Shown here: positions 20,948 to 31,030 of the stretch, piece by piece
Layout: every line of letters starts with the position of its first letter
Position numbering within the stretch: position 1 is the stretch's first letter
Assembly (NCBI GenBank): GCA_023301725.1
Contig: JALZUD010000017.1
Span: 51,357-115,356 of the forward strand
From: Granulosicoccus sp.
GTDB taxonomy: Bacteria; Pseudomonadota; Gammaproteobacteria; Granulosicoccales; Granulosicoccaceae
Direction: 5' to 3'
DNA: 64,000 nt
Translations under genes and position numbers: made by a program
Notes under the pieces: model-generated
What the model was told of the DNA's origin: nothing
Database searches by the model: none
What the model saw: the letters and a program-made list of their open reading frames with translations, nothing else

Positions 20948-20978
20948 GTGACTACTAGTGTTAACAATTGGTAGTCAC
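20948..20978. repeat. Inverted repeat between mnmG and rsmG
   Basis: GTGACTAC and GTAGTCAC flank a 15-base AT-rich loop containing GTTAAC. No T-run follows on the minus strand; it may be a processing or stability hairpin within the mnmG-rsmG transcript. Confidence 0.45.
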
Positions 20979-21029
20979 AAAGGTTAATAGCCGATAGTAT
21001 AAACAAGGCTTAACGGCACAAGGATTCGC

Positions 21030-22940
21030 CTAGGCGCTTTGCCGTAACGGGTGCTTTTTAAGATGGACCAGCAGCAAAGAGATGGCGGCCGGGGTTACCC
21101 CGGATATACGCGATGCCTGACCAATGGTACCCGGACGAGCTTCTGCAAACTTTTGCCGAACCTCATTGGATAAGCCGTTTACCTGCGCATAATCCAAACT
21201 GTCAGGCAATACTATTTGTTGCTGCGTTAAGGTTTTATCAATGTCAGCTTGCTGCCTGTCGAGATAACCCGCGTATTTTCCTTGTATCTCCACTTGCTCA
21301 ACAACCGCCACCGCAGGTGTTTGCACGTCTGGCGCGACGATAGATAAAAGAGTTGAAAGCGTCATTTCCGGCATTTTCAACAGGTCAGTGAGTCGCTTCT
21401 CTCTAGGAAAGGCCATGTCCGTAGCCGCCTGCAGTGCCTCCGATTCAGGTGTACCCGGCCTTATCCACAGGGTATGAATTCGCGATTTTAGTTGTTCAAC
21501 AGCCTCACGTTTTTCACTGAAGGCCTGCCAACGCACATCGTCTACCAGGTGCAGATTACGGCCAATTTCACACAGGCGAAGATCAGCGTTGTCTTCGCGC
21601 AACATCAGGCGATATTCAGCCCGGCTTGTGAACATACGGTAAGGCTCGAGCGTGCCCCGCGTTGTCAGGTCATCAATAAGCACGCCGATGTAGGCCTCGT
21701 CGCGCCGTGGTGTCCAAGGCTCGAGCTCTTTTACCTGTCGGGCAGCATTCAGCCCTGCGATCAGACCTTGTGCAGCCGCTTCTTCATAACCGGTGGTGCC
21801 ATTTATCTGGCCGGCAAAAAACAAGCCTGCCACGCTTTTCGTCTGTAACGACGCTCGCAAACCTCTTGGATCAAAAAAATCGTATTCAATGGCGTAACCT
21901 GGCCGCGTAATGTGCGCCTTTTCAAACCCACGTATGGACTGCACGTAGGCAATCTGTACATCGAATGGCAAGCTGGTTGAGATGCCGTTCGGATAAACCT
22001 CGTGCGTGCTCAGGCCTTCAGGCTCAATAAAAATCTGGTGTGAATCCTTGTCGCTGAAGCGCACTACTTTGTCCTCTATAGAGGGGCAATAGCGCGGCCC
22101 GACTCCCTCGATGTCGCCAGAAAACAGCGGCGAACGATGCAGAGCGTTGCGTATCAAGTCATGCGTTTTTTCATTGGTGTGCGTAATGTGACAGTGCACC
22201 TGCCTCGGGTGATCATCTGTGCTACCCATATAAGAGAACACTGGACGCGGCTCATCACCTGGCTGACTCTGCAGTGAGCTGTAATCTATGGATCGGCCAT
22301 CTATGCGCGGCGGTGTTCCAGTCTTCAGCCTACCTGTGTCAAAAGGCATTTCACGAAGCTTTGCCGCCAGGGTCATGGATGGTGGATCTCCAGCTCTACC
22401 CGCTGACTGATTAGCTTCACCGACATGAATTTTTCCAGCCAGAAAGGTACCTACGGTTAGTACCACCGTTTTTGCGTTGAACTGAACACCCATCTGAGTA
22501 ACCACGCCACTAACCCGCGCTTGTTCCAGCCCAGTATTTGACACCTCATTGAGCACCAAATCGTCTACAGCTTGCTGAAAAATGGTCAATCCAGGCTGAT
22601 TTTCGAGGATCTGTCGTATCGCTCCTCGGTACAGCACACGATCGGCCTGCGCACGTGTGGCTCTTACCGCTGGGCCTTTACGTGAATTCAGTGTACGAAA
22701 ATGGATGCCAGCGATGTCCGCAGCAATACCCATGGCACCACCCAGAGCATCGATTTCCTTGACTAAATGTCCCTTGCCGATTCCACCGATAGCTGGGTTA
22801 CAGCTCATCTGACCCAATGTGTCTATATTGTGGGTGAGTAGTAACGTGCTGGCGCCAGAGCGTGCCGAGGCCAGCGCCGCTTCGGTGCCCGCATGACCAC
22901 CACCAACCACAATGACATCAAATGTTTCCGGGTACTGCAT
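21030..22940 (-). CDS. mnmG: tRNA uridine 5-carboxymethylaminomethyl modification enzyme MnmG
   Basis: FAD-dependent partner of MnmE that installs the cmnm5 group on U34 of certain tRNAs. The start was set at ATG 22940 ([22 protein letters not shown]), because the FAD-binding [10 protein letters not shown] must lie close to the N-terminus; a longer frame beginning at 23024 adds 28 residues foreign to the family. Other marks: [16 protein letters not shown], the MnmG signature [18 protein letters not shown] region near 240, and [16 protein letters not shown]. Length 636 is normal. Confidence 0.96.
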   Translation of the reverse strand: MQYPETFDVIVVGGGHAGTEAALASARSGASTLLLTHNIDTLGQMSCNPAIGGIGKGHLVKEIDALGGAMGIAADIAGIHFRTLNSRKGPAVRATRAQADRVLYRGAIRQILENQPGLTIFQQAVDDLVLNEVSNTGLEQARVSGVVTQMGVQFNAKTVVLTVGTFLAGKIHVGEANQSAGRAGDPPSMTLAAKLREMPFDTGRLKTGTPPRIDGRSIDYSSLQSQPGDEPRPVFSYMGSTDDHPRQVHCHITHTNEKTHDLIRNALHRSPLFSGDIEGVGPRYCPSIEDKVVRFSDKDSHQIFIEPEGLSTHEVYPNGISTSLPFDVQIAYVQSIRGFEKAHITRPGYAIEYDFFDPRGLRASLQTKSVAGLFFAGQINGTTGYEEAAAQGLIAGLNAARQVKELEPWTPRRDEAYIGVLIDDLTTRGTLEPYRMFTSRAEYRLMLREDNADLRLCEIGRNLHLVDDVRWQAFSEKREAVEQLKSRIHTLWIRPGTPESEALQAATDMAFPREKRLTDLLKMPEMTLSTLLSIVAPDVQTPAVAVVEQVEIQGKYAGYLDRQQADIDKTLTQQQIVLPDSLDYAQVNGLSNEVRQKFAEARPGTIGQASRISGVTPAAISLLLVHLKKHPLRQSA

Positions 22941-23363
22941 GAACTTGACTCGTAAAGCGCTCTGTTTGATGGGAAGTATACGCAAGTCACTAGCACGTGT
23001 TTGCAAACGCCATGGCAAACCCACGCTTCAATTTCATCGCCTTGCAACTCTTAATTTCGTTTCGAGCTTAGCTTTCCGTGCACCTGCGTGTCAGAAATCG
23101 TTCGGATTAAGGATGCCTTTACGCATAGTCCTGTTTGAGTAACATTGTCGATAGAGCAGCTGATTCGGGCTCCCTACACGCTCAAAATGTGAGGACAACG
23201 ACTCATATCAGAAGTTCGCTCTATTGCATTTTTTCTAACGTACAAATTCCTAGCTTGTCGTATTTAGTGTTATCTTTTAGTTGCTCCCACGTTAGAGCGA
23301 CTAATCGCTGGACAAAAGTAGTTTGTTCAGATGTCGACTTGCCTACAAAAAACAGGATGAACA
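22941..23363. other. Divergent region between mnmG and the DUF3015 gene
   Basis: Contains the promoters of mnmG (minus) and the DUF3015 gene (plus). A small inverted repeat GTTTGC/GCAAAC lies at 22999-23020 in the mnmG leader. No DnaA boxes and no credible small ORF were found. Confidence 0.4.
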
Positions 23364-23873
23364 ATGAAAGCTACAATGAAAGCCTTGGTCTGCACCCTTG
23401 GTGTTGCCGCTATGGGTCTCACAAACCCTGCAGCTGCCCAAGACGCGCGAACTATCGGTGAAATTTATAAAGAATGTGGTCTCGGTGCCATCATCTTCAC
23501 TGGCGATACAGAAAATTCGCAGATAATAGCTGCCATCAGTAACATCACCTCCGATTTGGGTTCAACTGCTATAACTTCAGGACTCGTCAGTCCTGCAACA
23601 TGCACAGGTGGCTCTGTTGAAACAGCAGCTTTCATCATGCACACTTACCCGTCGCTGGAGAGAGATCTCGCTCGGGGTGAAGGCGAGTACATCAACGCTA
23701 TGCTCGAATTACGAGATTGTGATGTCACCTCCCACCACAATATTATTGAAGACATGCGGGCAAACTATGCTGACGAACTCGTTGGTGATACTGCTATAGA
23801 ACGTGCTTCAAGCTTGTTCGATTCTTTCGAAAATACATTAGCTACCTCATATTCTGACAGCTGTGTTGTCTGA
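23364..23873 (+). CDS. DUF3015 family periplasmic protein
   Basis: Secreted protein of unknown function. A signal peptide (about 1-25, ending PAAAQDA) is followed by the family's hallmark IYKECGLGAIIF, then ISNITSDLGSTAITSG, a CTGG cysteine motif and a region like YPSLERDLARGEGEYINAML. Four cysteines remain in the mature part and could form disulfides. AGGA lies seven bases ahead of the ATG. It is first of three plus-strand genes between mnmG and mnmE, followed after 67 bases by a DUF4105 gene, suggesting a shared envelope role. Confidence 0.85.
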   Translation: MKATMKALVCTLGVAAMGLTNPAAAQDARTIGEIYKECGLGAIIFTGDTENSQIIAAISNITSDLGSTAITSGLVSPATCTGGSVETAAFIMHTYPSLERDLARGEGEYINAMLELRDCDVTSHHNIIEDMRANYADELVGDTAIERASSLFDSFENTLATSYSDSCVV

Positions 23874-23940
23874 GTAGCGGTATTTCACGATAGCCCATCA
23901 ATGGTCAGATAAGCAATGTTTATGAGTTTTCTGGCCAAGC

Positions 23941-25986
23941 ATGTTGTGTAAAGCCCTTGCCGCCTTTAGTCGGACAAGGGTGTTGTACAAAGCCCTTATC
24001 TACGTTGGTATTTTTTTACCCCTGTCGTCAACTATAGCGACGGCAACTGCGCTTAACGTCGCTCCCGAAATAACGACGCAGCAATCCCAGATCGAGGATC
24101 TTGCCAAGCACCCCACTTGGCTGCGGCTTCTGCACCTGAAAAACACCGATAAATCAGCCGCAAAAAATCCTACGTACAAGCCTGACATCACCAGCGAAGG
24201 CTTTTATCTTGGTGATCGACGAACCATTGATCCACGCGTTGAACTGACGCTTTCGCTGGAACTGTTATCTCAGTCTATTAGTCAGGGTCCCACGGCGAAC
24301 GAGGAATCTCCAGAAGCCGCAGATCCGCTCTGGTGTTCTTATCCATCACGGTTTCTTTGGTTACAAAGCGTGGGCGCCATAGCACCAGATACCTTGGACT
24401 ATACGTTGTGCAAACACTTATCAGAGTGGGCATCACTGGATGATCTGAGCGGACTCAGCTTGGTTCAAGTCAGTGGTTTTTTTGCTAACCCTGCATCGGC
24501 GTTCGGGCATATCTTATTGCAAGTCAATGGCAAAGAATCTGGCGATGTGCGTGGTTTACTCGATCTAGGCATCAATTTTGGTGCATCGGTACCCGATAAC
24601 GAAGGCGGTATTGCCTACATCATTAAAGGTCTATTAGGCGGTTATCAAGCAGCCTTCAGTGATGAAGTCTTTTATGCTCACGATCGCGTCTACTCAGCCA
24701 TTGAGAACCGCGACATGTGGTCGCATCAATTAAACCTCACCGTATTTCAAAGGACATTTCTGCTCTACCACTTGTGGGAGCTAAAGGATGCGCGTTTCAA
24801 ATATTACTTTCTAAGCCGAAACTGCGCATACTACGTGGCGAAGTTGCTGGAGATGGTGCTTGAAGAATCATTTGACCTAGAAAACAGACTTCAATATCCA
24901 CCCATCGACCTGTTCCACAAGGTCCATGATATTGACAAAGCACGACGAAAAAACGGACAGGAATTAATCTCCAATATTGACTTCATACCGTCCAATCAGC
25001 GTTCCACGTATCACGCATTCAATGCGCTGGATAGCGCCGATAAACAACAGGCTAGACAATTTGTAGATGCTGCCGAGTCAGATTCACCACAACTCGATCA
25101 GGCGTATTCGCCTACCGCACTAGACTTCCTATTGCAGTATGTAGATTACCGCTCACCTTCTGAGGGAGGAAGTTTTGAGGAGGTTGATGACGCATCACCA
25201 AAAACCTTGAAGTGGCGTGCCTTAAGACGACAACTACTCACTCAGAGGTTTCAGCTACCGGCATCAGATCCAGTGTTGTCCACAAAAATAAGCTATGCCA
25301 GTAGCGAATGGGACCCACCCATGTTTGGCCCCAAGCCAGGGCTATTGAGTGTTGGTGCAACACGGCAAGACCAATTATCCGCGGCAATTGTTGACTACTC
25401 TCCCTACAACTTTAACGCTTTGCAGCGTAACAAAGGATTGCTAAAAGACGCATCGTTTGAGCTGGGCCACGTTAGGTTACGTGTCAGAGAAGATGAGGTG
25501 GTACTAGATAGATTCGAAGTCATCACGATTGAGAAACTCACGGCAAACGGCATCGCACTTCGCGGTGAGAGGCAACCCGCCTGGTTCTTATCTTTCGGTG
25601 CTGAAAATCGTGCTGAGTTTTGCACTAGCTGTGTGCGTGGTTTTCTAGGGCTTGGCATTGGCAAGTCGCGAAAAATAGCTAATTCCACTTTGATCGTTGG
25701 GCTTGCTGAAGTGCATTCTGACGTTACCGGTGTTAGCGCTGGCGCATCCTTAGGCTTGATCACACGACCTTTTGCAAATTTCAATATCAGATGGAAAAGC
25801 CGAGCATTGGGCTACCTTGACAGCGATAACGAGGCGCGTTCTCTAGGCGTTACAAAGGGCGGATTAAACTGGCTGCATGAGCTCTCTTTTCTCTATTCTG
25901 TAGCCGAATCTGTTGACGTTATTGTTACGGGGCAGTTAGAGGAATTTGGCAATGAAACCAGCCTAACTGTCGCTTATCGCTTCTAA
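23941..25986 (+). CDS. DUF4105 (Lnb-like) protein with probable outer-membrane beta-barrel end
   Basis: Envelope protein with an N-terminal hydrophobic export segment (about 18-40). The DUF4105 domain spans about 170-320, with ANPASAFGHILLQVNG (H190), HLWELKDARFKYYF and LSRNCAYYVAKLLE (C295). His and Cys at these places resemble a papain/NlpC-type dyad, which is an inference. The last 230 residues are rich in alternating polar/hydrophobic strands and end TVAYRF with a terminal phenylalanine, a hallmark of outer-membrane beta-barrels. The first codons contain a direct repeat (GTTGTGTAAAGCCCTT / GTTGTACAAAGCCCTT), so a start at the second copy is possible. Function unknown. Confidence 0.8.
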   Translation: MLCKALAAFSRTRVLYKALIYVGIFLPLSSTIATATALNVAPEITTQQSQIEDLAKHPTWLRLLHLKNTDKSAAKNPTYKPDITSEGFYLGDRRTIDPRVELTLSLELLSQSISQGPTANEESPEAADPLWCSYPSRFLWLQSVGAIAPDTLDYTLCKHLSEWASLDDLSGLSLVQVSGFFANPASAFGHILLQVNGKESGDVRGLLDLGINFGASVPDNEGGIAYIIKGLLGGYQAAFSDEVFYAHDRVYSAIENRDMWSHQLNLTVFQRTFLLYHLWELKDARFKYYFLSRNCAYYVAKLLEMVLEESFDLENRLQYPPIDLFHKVHDIDKARRKNGQELISNIDFIPSNQRSTYHAFNALDSADKQQARQFVDAAESDSPQLDQAYSPTALDFLLQYVDYRSPSEGGSFEEVDDASPKTLKWRALRRQLLTQRFQLPASDPVLSTKISYASSEWDPPMFGPKPGLLSVGATRQDQLSAAIVDYSPYNFNALQRNKGLLKDASFELGHVRLRVREDEVVLDRFEVITIEKLTANGIALRGERQPAWFLSFGAENRAEFCTSCVRGFLGLGIGKSRKIANSTLIVGLAEVHSDVTGVSAGASLGLITRPFANFNIRWKSRALGYLDSDNEARSLGVTKGGLNWLHELSFLYSVAESVDVIVTGQLEEFGNETSLTVAYRF

Positions 25987-26002
25987 GCTACCCCAACAGA
26001 CC

Positions 26003-27877
26003 ATGGTGGCTGAACAACTGATTAGCACACCTGACAAATCCATAACCACTCGCAATCAACCTGACAAAAAAGGACCGTTGAACACAGTTAAAAAAAACAC
26101 ATCGATTGCAGAAAAATCAACTTGGCAGACGTTAAAGCAGCTTCAGCCTTTCTTGAAACCCTATCGAACGCGAGTAGTCATTGCAGCATCAGCCTTATTG
26201 GTTGCAGCTGCAGCCACGCTAACGATTCCCGCCGTCTTTCGACTGTTAATAGATCGAGGTTTCAGTTCCGCTGATAATTTACAAGGCATTGGCTCTGACG
26301 ATATTAACCGCGTGTTCATTACGTTATTTGGCGTTGCAGTCATACTGGCATTAGCTACCGCAACGCGCTTTTATTGTGTGTCATGGCTAGGGGACAGAAT
26401 CACAGCCGATATTCGTAAGCGCGTTTTTTCAAAGGTTCTTCGGCAAGACCCTGTGTTTTTTGAAACTTTGCGGACAGGTGAAGTGCAGTCTCGCTTATCA
26501 AGCGATACCACCTTAATTCAATCACTCATAGGCTCAAGTATATCGCTTGGCTTAAGAAACACCCTGCTGTTTGCAGGCGCACTAATCATGATGATTTGGT
26601 CTAGCCCGGCATTGGCAAGCATTATCGTTGCATTGTTGGTTGTCGTAGTACTACCTATTCTCATTGTTGGCAGACGTGTAAGAAAACTATCGCGCGACTC
26701 GCAAGACAAACTAGCGGATACCGGTGCGCTGGCCAATGAAACATTAAATGCCATGCAAACAGTTCAAAGTTATGTGCGCGAGGATATGGAGTCACAGCGC
26801 TATGACTTGGCAGCTGACCATGCCTTTGAGAGCGCACTACGTCGAAATCGCAATCGATCTTATCTCACTGCATTGGCAATCACCCTTGTATTTGGATCTA
26901 TTGTCTTTGTTCTCTGGCTCGGTGCACAAGCGGTAAGTGATCAACGAATGAGCGCCGGACTGCTCACACAATTTATGTTGTACGCAGCTCTCGTTGCAGG
27001 ATCCACCGGGGTTCTTGCGGAAGTGCTAGGCGATGTACAACGCGCCGCAGGTGCAACTGAGCGACTGCTAGAGCTTATGCAAGAATCCGCCACGATTACT
27101 TCTGGCTCAACCAAGCTTCCAGCAAGCAGTAAAGCTGGCGCGTCACTATCGCTTATCGATGTATCTTTTAATTACCCAAGTCGACCAGATACACCTGCTC
27201 TACAAAATATCAGCTTTGATCTAAAGCCAGGTACCACTGTAGCTTTGGTAGGCCCATCAGGTGCAGGTAAAACCACGGTTCTTCAACTGCTGTCACGATT
27301 TTATGATCCGCAGTCTGGCAGCATCTTGTTAAACAATACGGCTATCAATAGTTTAAGTCTATCTGCGCTACGCCATGCAGTTGGGCTGGTCTCACAAGAG
27401 AGCATTGTGTTCTCTGACAACGTAACTAACAACATACGTTATGGAAACCTTGATGCTAGTTTTGATCAGGTAAAAGCGGCAGCACAAGATGCGCAAGCAC
27501 TTGAGTTCATTGATCGACTTCCAGAGGGTTTTAATACCTACCTGGGTGAAAAAGGCGTGCGCTTGTCAGGTGGTCAAAGACAACGTCTATCAATTGCCAG
27601 AGCGCTGTTAAAAAACCCTCCCCTGCTTTTACTCGATGAAGCAACCAGCGCATTGGACGCACAAAGTGAGGCTAAAGTGCAAAAAGCATTGGACAGAGCT
27701 ATGAGTGGTAGAACTACGCTAGTGATAGCGCATAGACTAGCCACTATAATTAATGCGGACAATATTATTGTCATGGATCAGGGTCGAGTCATAGATAGCG
27801 GCTCACATCAAGAACTTCTAGACAACGGTGGCTTATACGCAAAGCTTGCCGCCATGCAATTTGGCCTTTCCAACTAG
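26003..27877 (+). CDS. ABC transporter, fused permease-ATPase (MsbA/ABCB type)
   Basis: Inner-membrane exporter half-transporter that would work as a homodimer. A roughly 45-residue polar N-terminus precedes six membrane helices (about 50-340). The ATPase domain carries Walker A GPSGAGKT (417-424), Q-loop (LVSQE), signature LSGGQRQRLS, Walker B LLLLDEATSALD and H-loop IAHR. It resembles MsbA and related lipid or multidrug exporters, but lacks the neighbours of true msbA (lpxK). It follows the DUF4105 gene by 16 bases, so cotranscription is likely. Substrate not predictable. Confidence 0.92.
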   Translation: MVAEQLISTPDKSITTRNQPDKKGPLNTVKKNTSIAEKSTWQTLKQLQPFLKPYRTRVVIAASALLVAAAATLTIPAVFRLLIDRGFSSADNLQGIGSDDINRVFITLFGVAVILALATATRFYCVSWLGDRITADIRKRVFSKVLRQDPVFFETLRTGEVQSRLSSDTTLIQSLIGSSISLGLRNTLLFAGALIMMIWSSPALASIIVALLVVVVLPILIVGRRVRKLSRDSQDKLADTGALANETLNAMQTVQSYVREDMESQRYDLAADHAFESALRRNRNRSYLTALAITLVFGSIVFVLWLGAQAVSDQRMSAGLLTQFMLYAALVAGSTGVLAEVLGDVQRAAGATERLLELMQESATITSGSTKLPASSKAGASLSLIDVSFNYPSRPDTPALQNISFDLKPGTTVALVGPSGAGKTTVLQLLSRFYDPQSGSILLNNTAINSLSLSALRHAVGLVSQESIVFSDNVTNNIRYGNLDASFDQVKAAAQDAQALEFIDRLPEGFNTYLGEKGVRLSGGQRQRLSIARALLKNPPLLLLDEATSALDAQSEAKVQKALDRAMSGRTTLVIAHRLATIINADNIIVMDQGRVIDSGSHQELLDNGGLYAKLAAMQFGLSN

Positions 27878-27932
27878 GTTACCAAAGCATGCGAGTGAGC
27901 GTATTAGAACTACTAACATTTTGAGTGATTGC

Positions 27933-29273
27933 TTATTTACCAACGCAAAAATTGGAAAATATTTCACCTAACAAATCTTCTGTGTCAAAACGCCCGGTAA
28001 TAACTTCCAATGCTTGCTGGGCAAGTCGCAGCTCTTCTGCAGCAAGTTCAGGCATTGTATTGTTCTTTAGTCGCTCAAAAGCCTCTTGTGTGGATTGCAA
28101 GGCTAATCCAATAGCATCAATATGTCGACGACGCGAAAGATAAACGCCCTCAATCTGTTGATCATGCCCAGCCATGTTTAATATGTGGCTTTCTAGAACA
28201 TCCATATTGTGGCCTGTCTTGGCTGACACGTGAAACGTTGAATCGTATTGCAGCTGTAACGCGCTCAGAGCAGATTCGTCCACTAAATCTGATTTATTGA
28301 GTATGACAGAGACGTGTTGCGGGTCCATGTCAGGTAGTTCTGGCATAACCGGTGTTTGCGCATCTAATACAATCATGACATGGTCAGCTGCAGCGATTGC
28401 TTTTGTCGCACGTCTTATGCCTTCAAGTTCAACAACATCTTTTGTGTATCTTATCCCCGCGGTATCTGTAATATGGATAGGCACACCCTGCAATGTAATA
28501 TTAGTCTGCAACACGTCTCGTGTTGTACCTGCAATATCAGTAACGATAGCGGTATCGTTTCCTGCCAGTCGATTCAATAGGCTGGATTTTCCAGCATTTG
28601 TTGAACCTGCAATAACAACGTTAAATCCATCTCGCAAACGTTGCCCTTGTTCGGCACGTGCTAAAAGAAGTTCAAACTGTTCGATTAAATCAACAGCACG
28701 TTGCTGCAACTGAGGTTCGCCAAGAAAGTCGATTTCCTCTTCAGAAAAATCCATGGCGGCTTCTAACCAAACGCGAAGTGCCACTAACTCTGTATTTATA
28801 CGCTCTATGTGAGCTGAGAATTCGCCGCGCATGGAACGCACCGCTGCCTTTGCTGCCGCAACACTACTACTCTCAATGAGATCACTGATGGCCTCAGCCT
28901 GCGCAAGATCCAGTTTATCGTTGTGAAAAGCACGCTCTGAGAATTCACCTGGTCGCGCTACACGCGCACCCAACTGCAAAACTCGCTGCAGCAACAGGTC
29001 AAGAATGACAGGCCCGCCATGGCCCTGCAGTTCTAAAACATCTTCGCCAGTGAATGAATGCGGCGCTACAAAACGTATCGCTATCCCCTCGTCTAGCACC
29101 TGACCTTGCTCATCTATGAACGGTAGGTGATGTGCATGCCGAACCAGGAGCGTGTTGTCTGTAATGCCCTGAGCAATCGCCTCGACAAGCGGTCCACTGA
29201 TGCGAACTACACCAATGCCTGCCTTTCCCGATCCAGTAGCAATCGCGGCGATAGTGTCAGCTGCTGACTCCAT
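27933..29273 (-). CDS. mnmE: tRNA modification GTPase MnmE
   Basis: GTPase partner of MnmG in wobble-uridine modification. It has an N-terminal folate-binding domain (about 1-118), a helical domain, and a G domain with GKSS (P-loop, preceded by STNA where many homologues have PNA), GTTRDV, DTAG and NKSD. The C-terminal FCVGK supplies the essential cysteine. Length 446 is typical. It is convergent with the ABC exporter and separated from mnmG by the inserted plus-strand cassette. Confidence 0.97.
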   Translation of the reverse strand: MESAADTIAAIATGSGKAGIGVVRISGPLVEAIAQGITDNTLLVRHAHHLPFIDEQGQVLDEGIAIRFVAPHSFTGEDVLELQGHGGPVILDLLLQRVLQLGARVARPGEFSERAFHNDKLDLAQAEAISDLIESSSVAAAKAAVRSMRGEFSAHIERINTELVALRVWLEAAMDFSEEEIDFLGEPQLQQRAVDLIEQFELLLARAEQGQRLRDGFNVVIAGSTNAGKSSLLNRLAGNDTAIVTDIAGTTRDVLQTNITLQGVPIHITDTAGIRYTKDVVELEGIRRATKAIAAADHVMIVLDAQTPVMPELPDMDPQHVSVILNKSDLVDESALSALQLQYDSTFHVSAKTGHNMDVLESHILNMAGHDQQIEGVYLSRRRHIDAIGLALQSTQEAFERLKNNTMPELAAEELRLAQQALEVITGRFDTEDLLGEIFSNFCVGK

Positions 29274-29288
29274 AAAGTGTCTCTTTAA

Positions 29289-29321
29289 AAGAGTATTGTC
29301 GGTTAAGTCGACAATACTCTT
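29289..29321 (-). terminator. Hairpin terminator after yidC
   Basis: A perfect 13-bp inverted repeat (AAGAGTATTGTCG and its complement) with a 7-base loop is followed on the minus strand by a short TTTT run. It separates yidC from mnmE, so mnmE probably depends on read-through or its own promoter. Confidence 0.7.
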
Positions 29322-29341
29322 ATCACCCTAGCTCATTGTTG

Positions 29342-31030
29342 TTACTTTTTGAGACTGACCTTATTGTTTTTTTCTGCGAGTACATGCCGAGTAATGTAGT
29401 ACTGCTGAGCCATAGACAGTGAGTTGTTAACCACCCAGTAAAGTACGAGACCGGCTGGAAAGAAGGCAAAAAAGACTCCAAAAATCAGTGGTAAAAACTG
29501 GAACACTTTGGCTTGTATAGGATCAACGGGTGCCGGATTGAGTTTTTGCTGGAAATACATTGTCGCCGCCATAACGACGGGTAAGATAAACAACGGGTCC
29601 TTTATCGAGAGATCTTTTATCCACAGCATGAACGGCGCTTGTCGCAACTCAACACTTTCCAATAGCGTCCAATACAGTGCAATAAATACGGGAATCTGAA
29701 TAATCATAGGCAGACAACCACCTAAAGGATTTACTTTTTCCTTCTTGTACAGCTCCATGGTGGCCTGACCCATCTTAGCTCTATCATCACCATGCCGCTC
29801 TTTTAGTGATGCTAACTTTGGCTGCAATACCTTCATCCTCGCCATTGAACGATAGCTAGCTTCAGATAATTTGTAGAATACTGCCTTGATGGTAAAGGTC
29901 ACCAGAATGATAGACCAGCCCCAATTACCAATAAATCCATGGATGGTGTTAAGCAACCAGAACAATGGCTGCGCAAGAATTGTTAGCCAGCCATAGTCAA
30001 CTGTTAGTTCAAGATTCGGTGCAGCTGCGGTCAGTTTTTTCTGGATCTTAGGGCCGATAAACGCCTTCGTGCTAAACGTACCCTGCCCACCTGCAGGAAC
30101 CACCTGACTGGATGAGACCATCCCTATAAGGTAGCGATTTTCATTTGGAAAATACCGAGAGTAAGCGTTGTTAATCTCGCCCTCAGTAGGAATCCATGCT
30201 GCCGCAAAGTAATGCTGAATCATCGCGACCCAACCATCAGTGGAATCAACGTTCAACGTTTCGTCTTCCATGTCACCGAAAGACACTTTAGAATACAGAT
30301 CTTCAGAATTACTAACCACGGCGCCAATGTACGTATTGACGAACTGCTGTTTCTCGTCGCTGGTGCCAGGTTTACGTTTTAGTTGTCGGTATTGATTGAC
30401 AGACCAGCCCTCTGCTGTTCCATTCTCAATTGCATAGTCAATAGCCACCTCATAGCTTCCGCGCGTGAAGGTGAGCGTTTTCGTCACTTTAATTCCCGTT
30501 CCAGATTCCCAGATAAATGGGATGGATAGGGTTTCCTGACCATCAGCTAAAATAAAATTATCACCTACAACTGACATATTCTCGCGGTGGGTAGGTGCTG
30601 GCTCATTGGCTTTGGATTGAAGACCTGACTCTGCCACTAAGTAGTGTGTAGGTTCATCACTGACTAACAAAAATGAGGTGTCTGGCTGTTCGATTGAAAT
30701 TGGGTATTCTTTTAATTCGATTTTGGTAATGGTGGCGCCCAACGTGCTGATAGCACCATCAAACACATCTGTGCTGAAGCTAATCGCTCTAGCGGGTCCG
30801 GACGTAGTAGCTGTTGGCTCGTTTGAGGCGACACCTGTTGCTGCGTCAGGCAAATCGCCCGGGACTAAGGCTGAAGCTGCTCCAGGTAATTGTTGTCCTG
30901 GTGCAGCTGGTACTTGAGAGCTTGACTGCGCCACAGGTACAGGCGTGTGGTAGTCCTGCATCCACGTCTGATAAATGATCAGACTCAAAAATCCGAAGGC
31001 AAGGTACAAAAGGAGTCTTTGAGTTTCCAT
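29342..31030 (-). CDS. yidC: Membrane protein insertase YidC
   Basis: Inserts and folds inner-membrane proteins, alone or with Sec. Architecture: an N-terminal membrane segment (about 5-20), a large periplasmic P1 domain (about 85-340), then the conserved core of five membrane helices from about 345, with the cytosolic loop VLQPKLASLKERHGDDRAKM and GGCLPMIIQIPVFIALYW. The basic tail ends KNNKVSLKK. Length 562 suits a gammaproteobacterium. Its ATG overlaps the yidD stop by one base. Confidence 0.97.
   Translation of the reverse strand: METQRLLLYLAFGFLSLIIYQTWMQDYHTPVPVAQSSSQVPAAPGQQLPGAASALVPGDLPDAATGVASNEPTATTSGPARAISFSTDVFDGAISTLGATITKIELKEYPISIEQPDTSFLLVSDEPTHYLVAESGLQSKANEPAPTHRENMSVVGDNFILADGQETLSIPFIWESGTGIKVTKTLTFTRGSYEVAIDYAIENGTAEGWSVNQYRQLKRKPGTSDEKQQFVNTYIGAVVSNSEDLYSKVSFGDMEDETLNVDSTDGWVAMIQHYFAAAWIPTEGEINNAYSRYFPNENRYLIGMVSSSQVVPAGGQGTFSTKAFIGPKIQKKLTAAAPNLELTVDYGWLTILAQPLFWLLNTIHGFIGNWGWSIILVTFTIKAVFYKLSEASYRSMARMKVLQPKLASLKERHGDDRAKMGQATMELYKKEKVNPLGGCLPMIIQIPVFIALYWTLLESVELRQAPFMLWIKDLSIKDPLFILPVVMAATMYFQQKLNPAPVDPIQAKVFQFLPLIFGVFFAFFPAGLVLYWVVNNSLSMAQQYYITRHVLAEKNNKVSLKK

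Noticed and set aside
22941..23024. 28-residue N-terminal extension of MnmG
   Set aside because: The extra residues precede the FAD-binding motif and do not fit the family; ATG 22940 gives the normal length.
28222..28240. CACGTGAAAC half of a parS site in mnmE
   Set aside because: Only one half-site matches; the left half shows no palindrome.
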